This document shows, piece after piece, positions 1-4,859 of a stretch of 8,040 nucleotides of DNA (positions are counted from its first letter, which is position 1; every line of letters begins with the position of its first letter). The DNA comes from an uncultured Prevotellaceae bacterium. Its GTDB lineage: Bacteria > Bacteroidota > Bacteroidia > Bacteroidales > Muribaculaceae. The position numbers and the translations under genes were made by a program. Under the pieces are notes generated by a model. That model searched no databases. It had not been told where the DNA came from and saw nothing but the letters and a program-made list of their open reading frames with translations. The stretch is taken from contig CAMFSS010000084.1 of NCBI GenBank assembly GCA_945983195.1, positions 1 through 8,040 of the forward strand, given 5' to 3'.

Positions 1-86
1 GCGCATCAAGCGTCAGCCCTTAATACAATTACGCACCACTGCCGGCAATTGTTTGCCGAAAGCAGACCAAGTGCATCTTAATTTTG

Positions 87-94
87 CAAATTTA
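87..94 (-). promoter_or_regulatory. Possible -7 box for a leftward gene outside the window
   Basis: Read on the minus strand, these bases give TAAATTTG, a perfect Bacteroidetes TAnnTTTG box. No TTG lies 19-21 bases upstream, so only half the promoter is supported. No ORF of useful size follows on the minus strand before base 1: an ATG at about 77 runs only 15 codons. Any gene served would begin beyond the left edge or be an RNA. The rest of 1-135 shows only a 6-bp hairpin (43-48 with 53-58) and no gene. Confidence 0.35.
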
Positions 95-158
95 CGCATT
101 ATTCTCCATATCCACACCCCCGACGGAATAAAAATTCACATTCCTTCGAAATGCAGCA

Positions 159-273
159 ACATTTTGAGATTTTCGGCATTTTCGGCTGAAAACATTTTGC
201 AGTTTTCGGCAAAACCGCTTACTTTTTGAGATGTTGGGCACTTTCGGCACAAATCATTATGCAGTTTTCGGCA
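159..273. repeat. Two-copy imperfect tandem repeat, period 62 bases
   Basis: Read on the minus strand, 273 to 221 and 211 to 159 align without gaps over 53 positions, with about 8 mismatches. Both copies open with TGCCGAAAACTGCA and carry a shared ATCTCAAAA near the end. The period is 62, not a multiple of three, so the minus-strand reading frame across it changes phase between copies; the repeat is therefore probably non-coding. Its right end coincides with the point where recognisable DUF4143 coding sequence begins. Confidence 0.7.
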
Positions 274-595
274 CAAGCTATCCGCAGACTTGGGAAATCT
301 CGGTGAAAATATGGTGGCTGAAATGCTTAAACCGACAGGCAACGAGTTGTTTTATTACACTTGGCCAACTGAAAGCGGGAACCATAACTATGAAATAGAT
401 TTTTTGCTGTCGCGCGGCAATAAAATATGCCCCATTGAGGTAAAATCATCGGGCTACAAGAGCTATGCATCGCTTGAAGCTTTTATGCGCAAATATCACG
501 ATAGAATTCTTCACCGCTATTTGATATATACAAAAGATTTCGACAAGGTCAACGACCTCGAAATGATTCCTGTGTTCCTTACGATGTTTCTGTAA
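272..595 (+). pseudogene. C-terminal remnant of a DUF4143-family ATPase
   Basis: The frame ending at TAA 593-595 encodes roughly the last 107 residues of an AAA_14/DUF4143 ATPase, a family of about 400 residues of uncertain cellular role. Recognisable sequence starts at base 272 (HKLSADLGNLGENMVAEML) and continues through FYYTWPTESGNHNYEIDFLL, then PIEVKSSGYKS, to the C-terminus PVFLTMFL. The EID and EVK residues of the PD-(D/E)xK-like DUF4143 fold are intact. The P-loop, Walker B and middle region are absent: upstream of 272 the frame enters tandem-repeat DNA and meets a TGA at 227-229. The only initiators are a TTG at 290 and internal ATGs, and no promoter is visible. I read it as a 5'-deleted relic. 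A short expressed protein starting at TTG 290 cannot be excluded. Confidence 0.75.
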
Positions 596-715
596 ACTAA
601 ATGTATATACCGCAAAGACACAACAGCTCTTACAACTACAAATTACGAATTTTTAGGGGACTCGGGGGAAAATGAGATAAAAAAATTTTTTTTGGGGTGG
701 GTCGTAAACTTGCGA

Positions 716-805
716 ATGATGACATGGCGGCTGATTGCCGTGTTCTTTGCCACAGTCGCACTATTCATCGTCATATCCGGCTATTTGTTTAACATCATAC
801 TATAA
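716..805 (+). CDS. Possible 29-residue single-pass membrane peptide
   Basis: ATG 716 opens a frame of 29 residues. It is a short polar start (MMTWR) followed by one long hydrophobic stretch, residues 6-29, including AVFFATVALFIVISGYL, which is one membrane-spanning helix. I do not recognise the family. Two things favour a real gene. A strong terminator hairpin with a T-tract begins 28 bases after the stop, and codon use is GC-richer (GCC, GTC, ATC, GGC) than the AT-rich flanks. Against it, the frame is open from base 596, so length carries no weight, and the only upstream -7-like sequence (TAAACTTG at 705-712) has one mismatch and sits too close unless the message is nearly leaderless. It could also be the tail of a lost gene. 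Confidence 0.35.
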   Translation: MMTWRLIAVFFATVALFIVISGYLFNIIL

Positions 806-832
806 CTTTATGCCCAAAGGCATTATTTTGCG

Positions 833-876
833 GAGTCTTGTGGGGAGCAAGGGCTGCCCCACGAGATTCTTTTTTT
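833..876 (+). terminator. Rho-independent terminator
   Basis: Bases 833-845 pair with 857-869 (13 pairs, two of them G-U). An inner AGC/GCT stem (846-848 with 853-855) closes a 4-base loop, with one bulged base at 856. Seven T residues (870-876) follow at once on the plus strand. The minus strand has no T-run after the stem, so it works rightward. It also shields the convergent gene ending at 876 from plus-strand transcription. Confidence 0.75.
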
Positions 877-2105
877 CAGAAATGGGCTACATCAATGATG
901 GAAACCGTCATGCCTTTACATGTGACATTTTCCCGATGACCGTAAGTGACAATTAACAGATTAGTACATTTCAATTCCTCCGCAGCCTCAACAAGGGCAC
1001 CAAGCTCACGCCTGCGAGTCTTATCAGACGTCATATCATAGCACACTTGTATCAACTGTTCCACTTTGGCACCCTTTCGTACCACAAAGTCGATTTCCTT
1101 GTCGTTGCGCGTACGGTAGTAGAACAATGACAAGCCTGGTTGGTATCCGCGACGCATAAGTTCAATAAATATCTGATTCTCAAGCAGCCTGCCAAGATTC
1201 TCACTGATATTGAGAGCTGCACTTTGTACAAAACCATTATCTACCACATACACCTTCCGAGGGGCTTTATTCATTAGTTTCAGCTTGTTGTTTCATCGTG
1301 GAAGGTAGAAAAAGATATAAGGCTCCGTGAGATAATTGGAGAAACTTTGGGTGGTTGCCACACTCTTCATACCAAGCTCATGTGCAAGGTCATTAATGGA
1401 AACCGGATTGCAAAAATTCGACAATAGATAGGAGGCGAGATTGTAAAGGTCGGTACTGTTCCTCACTTTTTTGCGCTTAGCCACATCCTTGAGCAGCATA
1501 GAATCAAAGAGCGTAGAAAGGTAACTCTTTGTAATGCTACGCGCCATAATCGTTTCGGGATAGCCTCCATTATGAAGATAATCATCAACTACATGCATAG
1601 TAGAACTGTCGGACATTAGGCTTCCACTTTTCCATGCACTAGCTTCAAAAACTATGAAAGCCATCAACTCAAACTGCCAATAACTACCTCTAACCACCGA
1701 CCCCATCACACTACTGCGCATTTTTGCGTTACTTCCTGTGATTATCAGGTTTTTACCACGCCTATACAATTTGCTTACCCACATATCCCATGCAGGCAGA
1801 TTCTGAATTTCATCAAGAAGCATGAAATCATATCCGGCATACACTTCATCGAGAATTGCCATCACAGTGTCTTCATTCCACGCTTCGAGCAAAGTGTTGT
1901 CATCGAAATTCAAATAGGCAAAATTCCTACCTTGGAGCATTAGCAGCGCAAAGACCGACTTCCCTACACGCCGCGGTCCGGTGATAAGCTTAATCAGTGG
2001 ATTTTGCAACAAATGGGTCACGTCATGACTAATTTGCCGTTTGTGATATGGTCGCGACATTAACAAATCGCGTTCGATGCGCTGGTTGAGTATTGTTGTT
2101 TTCAT
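876..2105 (-). pseudogene. AAA_14/DUF4143 ATPase interrupted by one in-frame TGA
   Basis: The ATG at 2105 is preferred over the GTG at 2108. It begins a frame of about 410 codons, a normal length for the AAA_14/DUF4143 family, interrupted only by TGA at 1293-1295. The N-terminal part has a P-loop (GPRRVGKS, residues 43-50), Walker B (FMLLDEIQ, 94-101), sensor ITGSNA (122-127) and the family's GGYPE. Seven codons after the stop begins, an ATG at 1274 continues the same frame (MNKAPRKVYVVDNGF) into the DUF4143 domain with EIDFVV and LIQV, ending at TGA 876-878. The sequence between, NNKLKL, fits the family linker, so nothing is deleted. The family's usual PFSF after the sensor reads AFIV here, perhaps further decay. 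Two separate polypeptides or TGA readthrough are the alternatives. The gene has its own promoter, is AT-richer than cmk, and looks horizontally acquired. The biological role of the family is not established. Confidence 0.82.
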
Positions 2106-2146
2106 CACAAATTGGTAGTTATTTAGCCGAATTGGGTTTGCTGTTG

Positions 2147-2154
2147 CAAATATA
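2147..2154 (-). promoter_or_regulatory. -7 box of the DUF4143 ATPase gene
   Basis: On the minus strand this reads TATATTTG, a perfect TAnnTTTG, about 42 bases upstream of the ATG at 2105. The matching -33 zone falls inside the inverted repeat at 2159-2193; no clean TTG is seen at the ideal distance, so expression may be weak or depend on a protein bound there. Confidence 0.55.
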
Positions 2155-2158
2155 GCGA

Positions 2159-2193
2159 TTTTTATTCAATAGGAATGCTGTATTGAATAAAAA
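2159..2193. repeat. Perfect 13-bp inverted repeat, candidate operator
   Basis: TTTTTATTCAATA (2159-2171) and its exact reverse complement (2181-2193) are separated by 9 bases. A further half-site, TTCAATA, lies at 2206-2212, 41 bases from the matching half-site in the left arm, close to four helical turns. The element covers the -33 zone of the leftward ATPase promoter, which is where a repressor or activator would act. No T-run follows on the minus strand and there is no plus-strand gene to end here, so a terminator is unlikely. Confidence 0.55.
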
Positions 2194-2290
2194 GTATATT
2201 TTTTGTTCAATACAAGTAATAAAATGAATAAAATGGGGTGCGGCGGCATTACAGAAGCATCTTGTTATGCGGAATATCGCGGATTTTCAG

Positions 2291-2298
2291 TAAATTTG
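2291..2298 (+). promoter_or_regulatory. -7 box of cmk
   Basis: TAAATTTG is a perfect TAnnTTTG, 16 bases before the cmk ATG. Transcription would start near 2305, giving a leader of only about 10 bases. The nearest upstream TTG (2262-2264) is 26 bases away, wider than the usual 19-21, so the -33 element is not convincing. Confidence 0.55.
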
Positions 2299-2314
2299 CA
2301 GAAAATTCTGAATT

Positions 2315-3010
2315 ATGGAGAAAAAAATTACAATAGCAATTGATGGATTCTCGTCGTCGGGAAAGAGCACAATGGCAAAGAAGCTGGCAAAGACCATAGG
2401 ATATGCCTACATCGACACCGGCGCAATGTATCGGGCCGTGACGCTCTACTGCCTACGCAACAATCTGATAGACGGCGACGCTGTGAATGTGGCTGAGCTT
2501 GAGAAGTGTCTGCCCGACATTTGCATCACATTTGGCGTAAATCCTGAAACAGGTGCATCTGAGACCTATCTCAACGGCGAGTGCGTGGAGCGAGAAATTC
2601 GCGAAATGCGCGTGTCGGGCAAAGTGAGCTTCGTCGCTGCCATTCCTGCCGTGCGTCATGCCTTGGTGGCACAGCAGCAGCGCATGGGAGCCGAGAAGGG
2701 AATTGTGATGGACGGTCGCGACATTGGCACTGTGGTATTCCCCGATGCAGAAATGAAGGTGTATGTTGACGCTTCGGCCGAAACCCGCGCCCAACGCCGC
2801 TTCGACGAGCTTCGTGCCAAGGGAAACACTGAAGTGACCTACGAGGAGGTACTGCGCAATGTGCAGGAGCGTGACCGCATCGACCAGACTCGCGCCGAGA
2901 GTCCGCTCCGCAAAGCCGATGACGCCCTTGTGCTCGACAACTCGCACATGACTATTGCCGAGCAAGATGAGTGGCTTCTCAGCGTCTTTCGCCGCCTCAC
3001 CGCCAATTAA
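2315..3010 (+). CDS. cmk: Cytidylate kinase
   Basis: The product is a cytosolic nucleoside monophosphate kinase that transfers the ATP gamma-phosphate to CMP or dCMP, supplying CTP and dCTP synthesis and recycling CMP. Its 231 residues are the usual length for the bacterial Cmk family. Visible signatures are the P-loop GFSSSGKST (residues 11-19), YIDTGAMYR (32-40), the nucleotide-binding DGRDIGT (133-139) followed by VVFPDAEMKVYVDAS, and the Arg- and Asp-rich lid segment ERDRIDQTRAESPLRKADDA (185-204). The CMP-binding insert that separates Cmk from adenylate kinases lies around residues 60-125. The ATG at 2315 directly precedes the P-loop strand (MEKKITIAIDG), so the start is secure. The gene stands alone: the upstream neighbour diverges, and a new promoter for tRNA-Leu follows. 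It is GC-rich like dnaB and shows no damage. No convincing terminator was found after it, only imperfect GC-rich pairing around 3012-3050. Confidence 0.97.
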   Translation: MEKKITIAIDGFSSSGKSTMAKKLAKTIGYAYIDTGAMYRAVTLYCLRNNLIDGDAVNVAELEKCLPDICITFGVNPETGASETYLNGECVEREIREMRVSGKVSFVAAIPAVRHALVAQQQRMGAEKGIVMDGRDIGTVVFPDAEMKVYVDASAETRAQRRFDELRAKGNTEVTYEEVLRNVQERDRIDQTRAESPLRKADDALVLDNSHMTIAEQDEWLLSVFRRLTAN

Positions 3011-3087
3011 GCACTGCGGCAATCAGCCGTAAACGCCGGCATAGTGCCGCTGCGCGCGCAACATTTTTACAAAAATCAGTGAAAATG

Positions 3088-3118
3088 TTGCACAGAATGA
3101 ATCAAGTTTGTATCTTTG
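3088..3118 (+). promoter_or_regulatory. Promoter of tRNA-Leu
   Basis: TTG at 3088-3090 and TATCTTTG at 3111-3118 are separated by exactly 20 bases, the standard Bacteroidetes -33/-7 arrangement. Transcription would begin near 3125, about 67 bases before the mature tRNA, leaving a 5' leader for RNase P to remove. Confidence 0.75.
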
Positions 3119-3191
3119 CAAAAGATTCTGCATCACCAGACCAAGCCACGGCGTAAGCTGGGCAAGGCGTGAAGCAATGCACATAGAGGCT

Positions 3192-3275
3192 GCTCGGATG
3201 GTGGAATGGTAGACACGAAGGACTTAAAATCCTTTGGCCATAGCGGCTGTGCGGGTTCAAGTCCCGCTCCGAGTA
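3192..3275 (+). tRNA. tRNA-Leu (anticodon TAA)
   Basis: The 84 bases fold as a class II tRNA. The acceptor stem is GCTCGGA (3192-3198) with TCCGAGT (3268-3274; the first pair is G-U), and the discriminator is A3275. The anticodon stem AAGGA/TCCTT encloses the loop CTTAAAA, giving anticodon TAA, which reads UUA and UUG leucine codons. A long variable arm with a GCC/GGC stem follows, as expected for leucine. The T arm is GCGGG-TTCAAGT-CCCGC. The 3' CCA is not encoded and must be added after transcription. A terminator begins 5 bases downstream, so the gene is transcribed alone. Confidence 0.96.
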
Positions 3276-3280
3276 CACGC

Positions 3281-3322
3281 AAAAAGCGGAGATGAATCAA
3301 TTGATTCACATCCGCTTTTTTT
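3281..3322. terminator. Bidirectional rho-independent terminator
   Basis: AAAAAGCGGA (3281-3290) pairs perfectly with TCCGCTTTTT (3311-3320). After a 2x2 mismatch, the inner palindrome TGAATCAATTGATTCA (3293-3308) completes the hairpin. The stem is flanked by A5 on the left and T7 on the right (3316-3322), so it can stop transcription in both directions. It sits between convergent genes: tRNA-Leu from the left and rubredoxin from the right. Confidence 0.9.
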
Positions 3323-3402
3323 GTGGCTTAATGGCAACGTGGGAGCCGAGATGCTCCATGTGCTTCCACAGTGCGGGAGCAGGTGTGCGTGTGCGACCCC
3401 TA

Positions 3403-3567
3403 TCAGTCTTCGGTGACTTCGAAGTCGTCTTTCCCTACGCCGCAAAGGGGGCATACCCAATCGTCGGGGATATCCTCAAATGCTGTTCCAGGCTCAATTC
3501 CACCTTCGGGGTCGCCTATCTCGGGGTCGTAGACCCAACTGCAAACTTTGCAAATATACTTCTTCAT
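3403..3567 (-). CDS. Rubredoxin
   Basis: This is a 54-residue protein (ATG 3567, TGA 3403-3405), the standard length for rubredoxin, a small cytosolic electron carrier with one Fe(Cys)4 centre. The four iron ligands are in place as CKVC (Cys6, Cys9) and CPLC (Cys39, Cys42). The family's aromatic and turn residues are also present: MKKYICKVCSWVYDP at the start, GDPEGGIEPGTAFEDIP in the middle, DDWVCPLCGVGKDDFE at the end. Rubredoxins in anaerobes typically pass electrons to rubrerythrin or superoxide reductase for oxygen and peroxide defence; no such partner is in the window, so the partner here is unknown. The gene converges with tRNA-Leu and shares its terminator. No clear TAnnTTTG box lies just upstream on the minus strand; a TATATTTG match lies inside the coding start (3550-3557) and is probably chance. 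Confidence 0.96.
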   Translation of the reverse strand: MKKYICKVCSWVYDPEIGDPEGGIEPGTAFEDIPDDWVCPLCGVGKDDFEVTED

Positions 3568-3722
3568 AGCTTCAAAAATTTTTAATAATTGTAAGTAGTT
3601 GTTATGTTAATTACGCATAAAGCGGCCCAAAAGTTCACTCACAGGCACAATATGTGGCATGAAGATTGCTTCGGGGCACAAATGCCGTGGTAAATATACG
3701 CTGTTTTTTCCGAATAACAGCA

Positions 3723-3750
3723 GATTTTGGGTGGAAATTTTTGGGATTGT
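3723..3750 (+). repeat. 28-base direct repeat, copy 1
   Basis: This reads GATTTTGGG, then T at 3732, then GGAAATTTTTGGGATTGT. It matches copy 2 (4662-4689) at 27 of 28 positions, in the same orientation, 939 bases apart. This copy lies 23 bases upstream of the -33 element of the small-protein/acetyltransferase operon. A short inverted pair, AATAA (3713-3717) and TTATT (3751-3755), surrounds it. Confidence 0.85.
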
Positions 3751-3773
3751 TTATTGTATTTATCAATAAGTTG

Positions 3774-3804
3774 TTGCGTAATTCATTATATAGTTGTAAC
3801 TTTA
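3774..3804 (+). promoter_or_regulatory. Promoter of the small-protein/GNAT operon
   Basis: TTG at 3774-3776 is followed 20 bases later by TAACTTTA (3797-3804), which differs from TAnnTTTG only at the last base. Transcription would start near 3811, giving a leader of about 15 bases before ATG 3826. This placement rules out the longer open frame from 3727 as the real start. Confidence 0.6.
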
Positions 3805-3825
3805 CACAATAAAAACGATAATAAT

Positions 3826-4008
3826 ATGGCAATGACAATCAATTCATCACCTGTATTGACCGGAGAATCGGCAATAGCATTCGTAGAGGCAGCCGAGCGC
3901 AATAGCGAATTGCCCACTCCTCGACTTTCGATGGAACGCGAAGCACAGATTGCAGATTTTCTAAGGAAATCACGTGAGTTTATTTTTCCACCCAAAAATA
4001 AACAATAA
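3826..4008 (+). CDS. 60-residue protein, candidate antitoxin of a GNAT pair
   Basis: I do not recognise a named family. The 60-residue product begins MAMTINSSPVLTGESAIAFV, continues with a charged stretch (EAAERNSEL), a proline-containing link (PTPRLS), and a predicted helix REAQIADFLRKSREF, ending FPPKNKQ. A short strand followed by helices would suit a small DNA-binding or partner-binding antitoxin, but no ribbon-helix-helix motif is certain. ATG 3826 is chosen because the promoter lies just upstream; ATG 3832, two codons in, is also possible. Its TAA overlaps the next gene's ATG by one base (TAATG), which implies translational coupling and a fixed ratio of the two products. A small gene coupled ahead of a GNAT gene is the layout of TacA/TacT-type toxin-antitoxin pairs. 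The antitoxin role is inference from this context. Confidence 0.8.
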   Translation: MAMTINSSPVLTGESAIAFVEAAERNSELPTPRLSMEREAQIADFLRKSREFIFPPKNKQ

Positions 4009-4616
4009 TGCCATCGCCTGACAGTTTCATTCTTGAACGTGACGCTGTGATGTGTCACTACACAGAATACGTTGCAGACTACTGTGAACCATTTTATTGT
4101 AAAGACAAAGACCTTGACGAGTTTTTCTCAAAAGACGCTTTTCTTTATGACACAGAACTTCTTGGGAAAACTTATGCTTGGATAGACACTGCCAATCCTA
4201 CACAAATCGTAGCTATGGTGACTCTGGCGAATGACAGTGTAAAAGCAAAGTTTATTGCAGGCTCAGCGCGAAACCGACTTCAACGAAGTGTTGCCAATGC
4301 AAAACGAGGCATGAATTATCCCGCAGTTCTCATTGGTCGCTTGGGAGTTTCGGCTGAATTTAGAGGGAAAGGGCTGAACATCGGGAGTCAGATACTCGAT
4401 TTCATTAAAGGCTGGTTTTGCACAAGTGACAATAAAACCGGATGTCGCTTTATCGTAGTTGATGCCTACAATAATGAAAAGACGCTAAGTTTCTATGAAA
4501 AGAATGGTTTCAAGCCATTGTATAAGACTGAGCAAGAAGAGCGTGATTTTCTGGGGTTAAGTCCTAATGAAACATTAAATACACGATTCATGTTTTTCGA
4601 TTTGAAACTTGCATAG
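4008..4616 (+). CDS. GNAT-family N-acetyltransferase, possible toxin
   Basis: The 202-residue product has the GNAT core that binds acetyl-CoA. Motif A is VLIGRLGVSAEFRGKGLNIG (residues 107-126), with the pyrophosphate-binding RGKGLNIG at 119-126. Motif B is CRFIVVDAYN (146-155) followed by FYEKNGF (162-168), whose Tyr163 is in the usual catalytic or thiolate-protonating position. The sequence LGRLxV...RGKG...VDA...FYEKxGF resembles TacT/AtaT-type toxins, which acetylate the amino group of charged tRNAs and block translation. It is somewhat longer than those (about 160-175 residues), with extra sequence at both ends. The start ATG 4008 overlaps the upstream stop; an alternative ATG at 4050 would remove 14 residues. 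It is AT-richer than dnaB and lies between 28-base direct repeats, which suggests acquisition. The acetyltransferase fold is secure; the toxin role and substrate are inference, and an ordinary small-molecule or protein acetyltransferase remains possible. Confidence 0.88.
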   Translation: MPSPDSFILERDAVMCHYTEYVADYCEPFYCKDKDLDEFFSKDAFLYDTELLGKTYAWIDTANPTQIVAMVTLANDSVKAKFIAGSARNRLQRSVANAKRGMNYPAVLIGRLGVSAEFRGKGLNIGSQILDFIKGWFCTSDNKTGCRFIVVDAYNNEKTLSFYEKNGFKPLYKTEQEERDFLGLSPNETLNTRFMFFDLKLA

Positions 4617-4637
4617 CGCATTTTAATTTGCAATGCG
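4617..4637 (+). terminator. Weak hairpin after the GNAT gene
   Basis: CGCATT (4617-4622) pairs with AATGCG (4632-4637) around a 9-base loop, directly after the GNAT stop codon. Only a short T4 (4644-4647) follows, seven bases away, so termination here is uncertain and some readthrough into dnaB is possible. Confidence 0.3.
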
Positions 4638-4661
4638 AGGCAATTTTGATGGCTATCCGTT

Positions 4662-4689
4662 GATTTTGGGCGGAAATTTTTGGGATTGT
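4662..4689 (+). repeat. 28-base direct repeat, copy 2
   Basis: This is identical to copy 1 (3723-3750) except for C at 4671 in place of T. It lies 46 bases after the GNAT stop and 11 bases upstream of the dnaB -33 element. An inverted hexamer, CTATCC (4653-4658) and GGATAG (4690-4695), brackets it. The copy is thus placed like a control element of the dnaB promoter, or like the right-hand boundary of an inserted segment. Confidence 0.85.
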
Positions 4690-4700
4690 GGATAGAATGG

Positions 4701-4732
4701 TTTGGTTTTGAGTGTGGGTTTTATTACTTTTG
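4701..4732 (+). promoter_or_regulatory. Promoter of the dnaB operon
   Basis: TTTG at 4701-4704 and TACTTTTG at 4725-4732 are separated by exactly 20 bases and both match the Bacteroidetes consensus perfectly. Transcription would start near 4739, giving an unusually long leader of about 120 bases before ATG 4860. I see no clear hairpin or riboswitch in that leader. Confidence 0.7.
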
Positions 4733-4859
4733 TTGTCGGAAAGAGTTGAGACGTGCAATCGAAAATATCCAATACGACTAATTTGGCCGATTGGCTATGT
4801 GGAGAGGTCGCGTGACGGCTCGTATTTGTTCTCAGAAAAATATTTAGATTCAATATATA

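Noticed and set aside
159..273. CRISPR-like array
   Set aside because: There are only two imperfect, nearly contiguous units with no spacer of regular length and no cas genes in the window.
136..342. 68-codon minus-strand frame through the tandem repeat
   Set aside because: The repeat period of 62 is not a multiple of three, so the copies are read in different phases. The frame also overlaps the ATPase remnant, and no family is recognisable.
735..956. 73-codon plus-strand open frame
   Set aside because: It runs through the terminator hairpin and into the antisense of the ATPase 3' end, with no domain or promoter.
1293..1295. Selenocysteine insertion or genetic-code change at the TGA
   Set aside because: The family has no known selenoprotein members, no insertion hairpin is evident after the TGA, and other genes in the window end normally without internal TGA codons.
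2453..3022. 189-codon minus-strand open frame opposite cmk
   Set aside because: It is a shadow of cmk with no promoter and no recognisable domain.
3700..3721. 6-bp hairpin (GCTGTT/AACAGC) upstream of repeat copy 1
   Set aside because: The loop is 10 bases and there is no T-tract after the stem on either strand; it is likely chance in AT-rich DNA.
3727..3825. N-terminal extension of the 60-residue protein
   Set aside because: The open frame runs back to 3727, but the promoter (3774-3804) and copy 1 of the 28-base repeat lie inside it.
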